Positions 62,502 to 64,000 of a stretch of 64,000 bases of DNA are shown in pieces (position 1 is the first letter of the stretch; every line of letters starts with the position of its first letter). A program made the translations under genes and the position numbers. Under the pieces are notes generated by a model, which was given only the letters and a program-made list of their open reading frames with translations, was not told the DNA's origin and did no database searches. This DNA is from Nakamurella sp. PAMC28650. Lineage in GTDB: Bacteria > Actinomycetota > Actinomycetes > Mycobacteriales > Nakamurellaceae. Where the stretch lies: positions 5,537,001 to 5,601,000 of the forward strand of contig NZ_CP060298.1 of NCBI RefSeq assembly GCF_014303395.1, in the 5' to 3' direction.

Positions 62502-63839
62502 TCAGACGGGAGTGAACAGCGACTTGGCGAACCAGTCGCCGGCCTCCGCGACGCCGGGCGGGCAGGCCCAGATTCCTCCGCCGATGTGCGCGATGTACTC
62601 GTTCATCAGGTCGGAGGACCCCAGTCTGGCCTGCAGCACCTTGAACTGGAGGTGCGGATTGCGCTGGTAGGCGATGAAGAACAGGCCGGCCGCCAACTTC
62701 CCGGTCTGCGGATCCTGACCGTCGGTGTAGTTGTAGCCACGACGCAGGATGCGCACCCCGCCGTTCTCCTCGGGCGAGGCCAACCGCACATGGGAGGCCG
62801 GATCGATCACCGGAGTGCCGTCCGCGTCCGCCTTGTCGAAGGCGATCGGGGTGAACTCCGTACCCCCGGTCAGCGGATCGCCTCGCACCTTGGTCCGGCC
62901 GAAGATCTTCTCCTGGTCCGACAGTTCGTCGGTGTCCCAGGACTCGATCTCCATCCTGATCTTCCGGGCGACCAGGTACGACCCGCCCCGCATCCAGGCC
63001 TGGTCCGTCTTCCGGCCCACCCAGACATGGTCGGACGTGGCACTCACGTCATCGGCGTGGATGTTGTTGGTGCCGTCCTTGAAACCGAAGAGGTTACGGG
63101 GGGTGCTCTGCCCCGCACCGGTCGCCGAGGCGCGCCCGAAACCCAGCTGCGACCAGCGCAGCACTGCGGTCCCGCGCGCGGCGCGCACCATGTTGCGGAT
63201 GGCGTGGAAGACCACCTGCGGGTCGTCGGCACAGGCCTGGATGCACAGGTCGCCGCCGGTCAGTTCGGGTTGCAGCACCGCATCGCCAGGAATGGTCCCC
63301 AACGGCGCCAGGGCAGCGGGCATCCGGCCGGCCAGACCGAACCTCTGGTCGAACAGCGAAGCACCGAGCCCGACGGTGATGGTGAGCGAATACGGCCCCG
63401 AATCCAGCACCTCTCCGGAATCGAAAGGCGGCTGCTCCGGCTTGTCCGGGGAGGAGCTCACCGTCTGACCAGAGGTGAATCTGGCCGCCATCGCCGCCCA
63501 ACGACCCAGCAGCAACCGCAGATCCCGCGGATCGGTGCTGGTCATGTCCAGCGAAGCGAACATCAGCCGCTCCTGCTGGCCGGTGGTGATGCCGGCCTGC
63601 CGGGCACCGTAGAAGGGAACCGTCGACGCTGACCTGTCGGTCGTCGCTCCGCCCGATGCGGTGGTGCTGCCGGTGGCGACCGCGCCACCGGTGCCCGCTG
63701 CGGTCGCCGTCCGGACGCCGTAGCCGGCGGCTCCACCGGCCGCCAGTGCGACGGCCGCAGTTCCGAAGAACCTGCGCCGGCTCGGCCGGGGTGGGGTGCC
63801 GTCGGGGCCGCGGGACGGCGGGGTGACGCTGCTCGACAT
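62502..63839 (-). CDS. efeB: Dyp-type heme peroxidase EfeB (deferrochelatase)
   Basis: 445 aa. Twin-arginine signal SRRRFFGTAAVALAAGGAAG. DyP marks: FGFKDGTNNIHADD with the catalytic Asp of GxxDG, WVGRKTDQAWMRGGSYLVARKI (pattern), axial-His region SHVRLASPEENG and FFIAYQRNPHLQF. Exported heme enzyme of the EfeUOB iron-uptake system. ATG 63839 is used; GTG 63863 lies three bases after the efeO stop and may be the true coupled start. Confidence 0.93.
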   Translation of the reverse strand: MSSSVTPPSRGPDGTPPRPSRRRFFGTAAVALAAGGAAGYGVRTATAAGTGGAVATGSTTASGGATTDRSASTVPFYGARQAGITTGQQERLMFASLDMTSTDPRDLRLLLGRWAAMAARFTSGQTVSSSPDKPEQPPFDSGEVLDSGPYSLTITVGLGASLFDQRFGLAGRMPAALAPLGTIPGDAVLQPELTGGDLCIQACADDPQVVFHAIRNMVRAARGTAVLRWSQLGFGRASATGAGQSTPRNLFGFKDGTNNIHADDVSATSDHVWVGRKTDQAWMRGGSYLVARKIRMEIESWDTDELSDQEKIFGRTKVRGDPLTGGTEFTPIAFDKADADGTPVIDPASHVRLASPEENGGVRILRRGYNYTDGQDPQTGKLAAGLFFIAYQRNPHLQFKVLQARLGSSDLMNEYIAHIGGGIWACPPGVAEAGDWFAKSLFTPV

Positions 63840-63865
63840 GTTCGCCTGGCGCTTCAAGTCCACGG

Positions 63866-64000
63866 TTATCTGGTGATCTTGGCCGAGACGGCCGACAGTG
63901 GCTCCTGGACTGCGAGCAGCGCGTCGGTCAGCTTCTTCTTGTCCGCCGCGGTGAGCTCCGGGTAGGGGGTCCAGCCGCCCAGTGCCTTGGCATCGCGGTA
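63866..64000 (-). CDS. efeO: Iron uptake protein EfeO, C-terminal end only
   Basis: The last 44 codons are visible: YRDAKALGGWTPYPEL, TAADKKKLTDALLAVQEPLS, AVSAKITR-stop. This matches the C-terminus of EfeO (M75 peptidase-like iron-binding protein). It is immediately upstream of efeB on the same strand; efeU would be outside the window. Confidence 0.85.
   Translation of the reverse strand, partial: YRDAKALGGWTPYPELTAADKKKLTDALLAVQEPLSAVSAKITR

Overview
The window is very GC-rich bacterial chromosome (Actinomycetota). The gene content (actinobacterial Psd/PssA pair, DUF3263 and DUF4032 proteins, PknB-type kinase, EfeOB, ECF sigma factor, two-component cyanophycin genes, HypABCDEF) fits a Nakamurella-like or related high-GC soil actinobacterium; the genus is inference. 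I see about 50 protein genes, one tRNA, no rRNA, no CRISPR, no phage and no recognisable insertion sequence.

Layout. 1-1224: 3' part of a membrane Ser/Thr kinase gene. 1418-10798: a CphA-like Mur ligase, moeA and a small DUF6457-type protein, then cyanophycin synthetase and cyanophycinase on the other strand, then psd-pssA. 10808-12357: DUF3263 protein and a GntR/HutC regulator. 12439-22395: an amine-catabolism locus. A FAD/GcvT oxidase is divergent from a run of small-molecule kinase, APC permease, glutamine-synthetase-like ligase, aldehyde dehydrogenase, SDR and class I amidotransferase. The intergenic region carries two copies of the palindrome GGTCTAGACC, which resembles DasR/NagR-type operators. 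22367-24259: nagA-nagB. 24341-28956: FMN hydroxyacid oxidase, DUF4032 protein, glutathione peroxidase and a fused carboxyltransferase. 29049-33056: iron-type solute-binding protein and YceI, divergent from a MarR regulator, then an LLM flavoenzyme fused to hemerythrin. 33124-34396: small membrane protein and a second-type YidC.

34492-41408 is a one-strand sugar or sugar-acid catabolic run (DeoR, PfkB kinase, 2-hydroxyacid dehydrogenase, FGGY kinase, class II aldolase, aldehyde dehydrogenase). 41650-46566 holds two neighbouring glycoside hydrolase genes (GH3 and a secreted GH5-type with three C-terminal repeats), each broken by one apparent single-base frameshift. 46735-48377 is an ECF sigma factor with a probable anti-sigma partner and a secreted repeat protein. 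48661-55057 is a complete [NiFe]-hydrogenase maturation set, hypF-C-D-E on one strand and hypA-B on the other, without hydrogenase structural genes in view. 55272-64000: serine hydrolase, phytoene-desaturase-like flavoprotein, a large lipoprotein/membrane protein interrupted by an in-frame amber codon, tRNA-Thr, an XRE regulator and efeB-efeO (partial).

Three things stand out at the DNA level. Short tandem duplications (12-23 bp units) repeatedly span or abut stop codons. A 20-28 bp palindrome family sharing ACGTCCTGCAGAGTG lies at three gene ends. The start of hypF encodes what looks like half of a HypC protein fused in frame. The best candidates for undescribed biology are the ATP-grasp-less CphA-like ligase beside true CphA, the gamma-glutamyl amine pathway with its putative operators, and the HypC-like leader of HypF.
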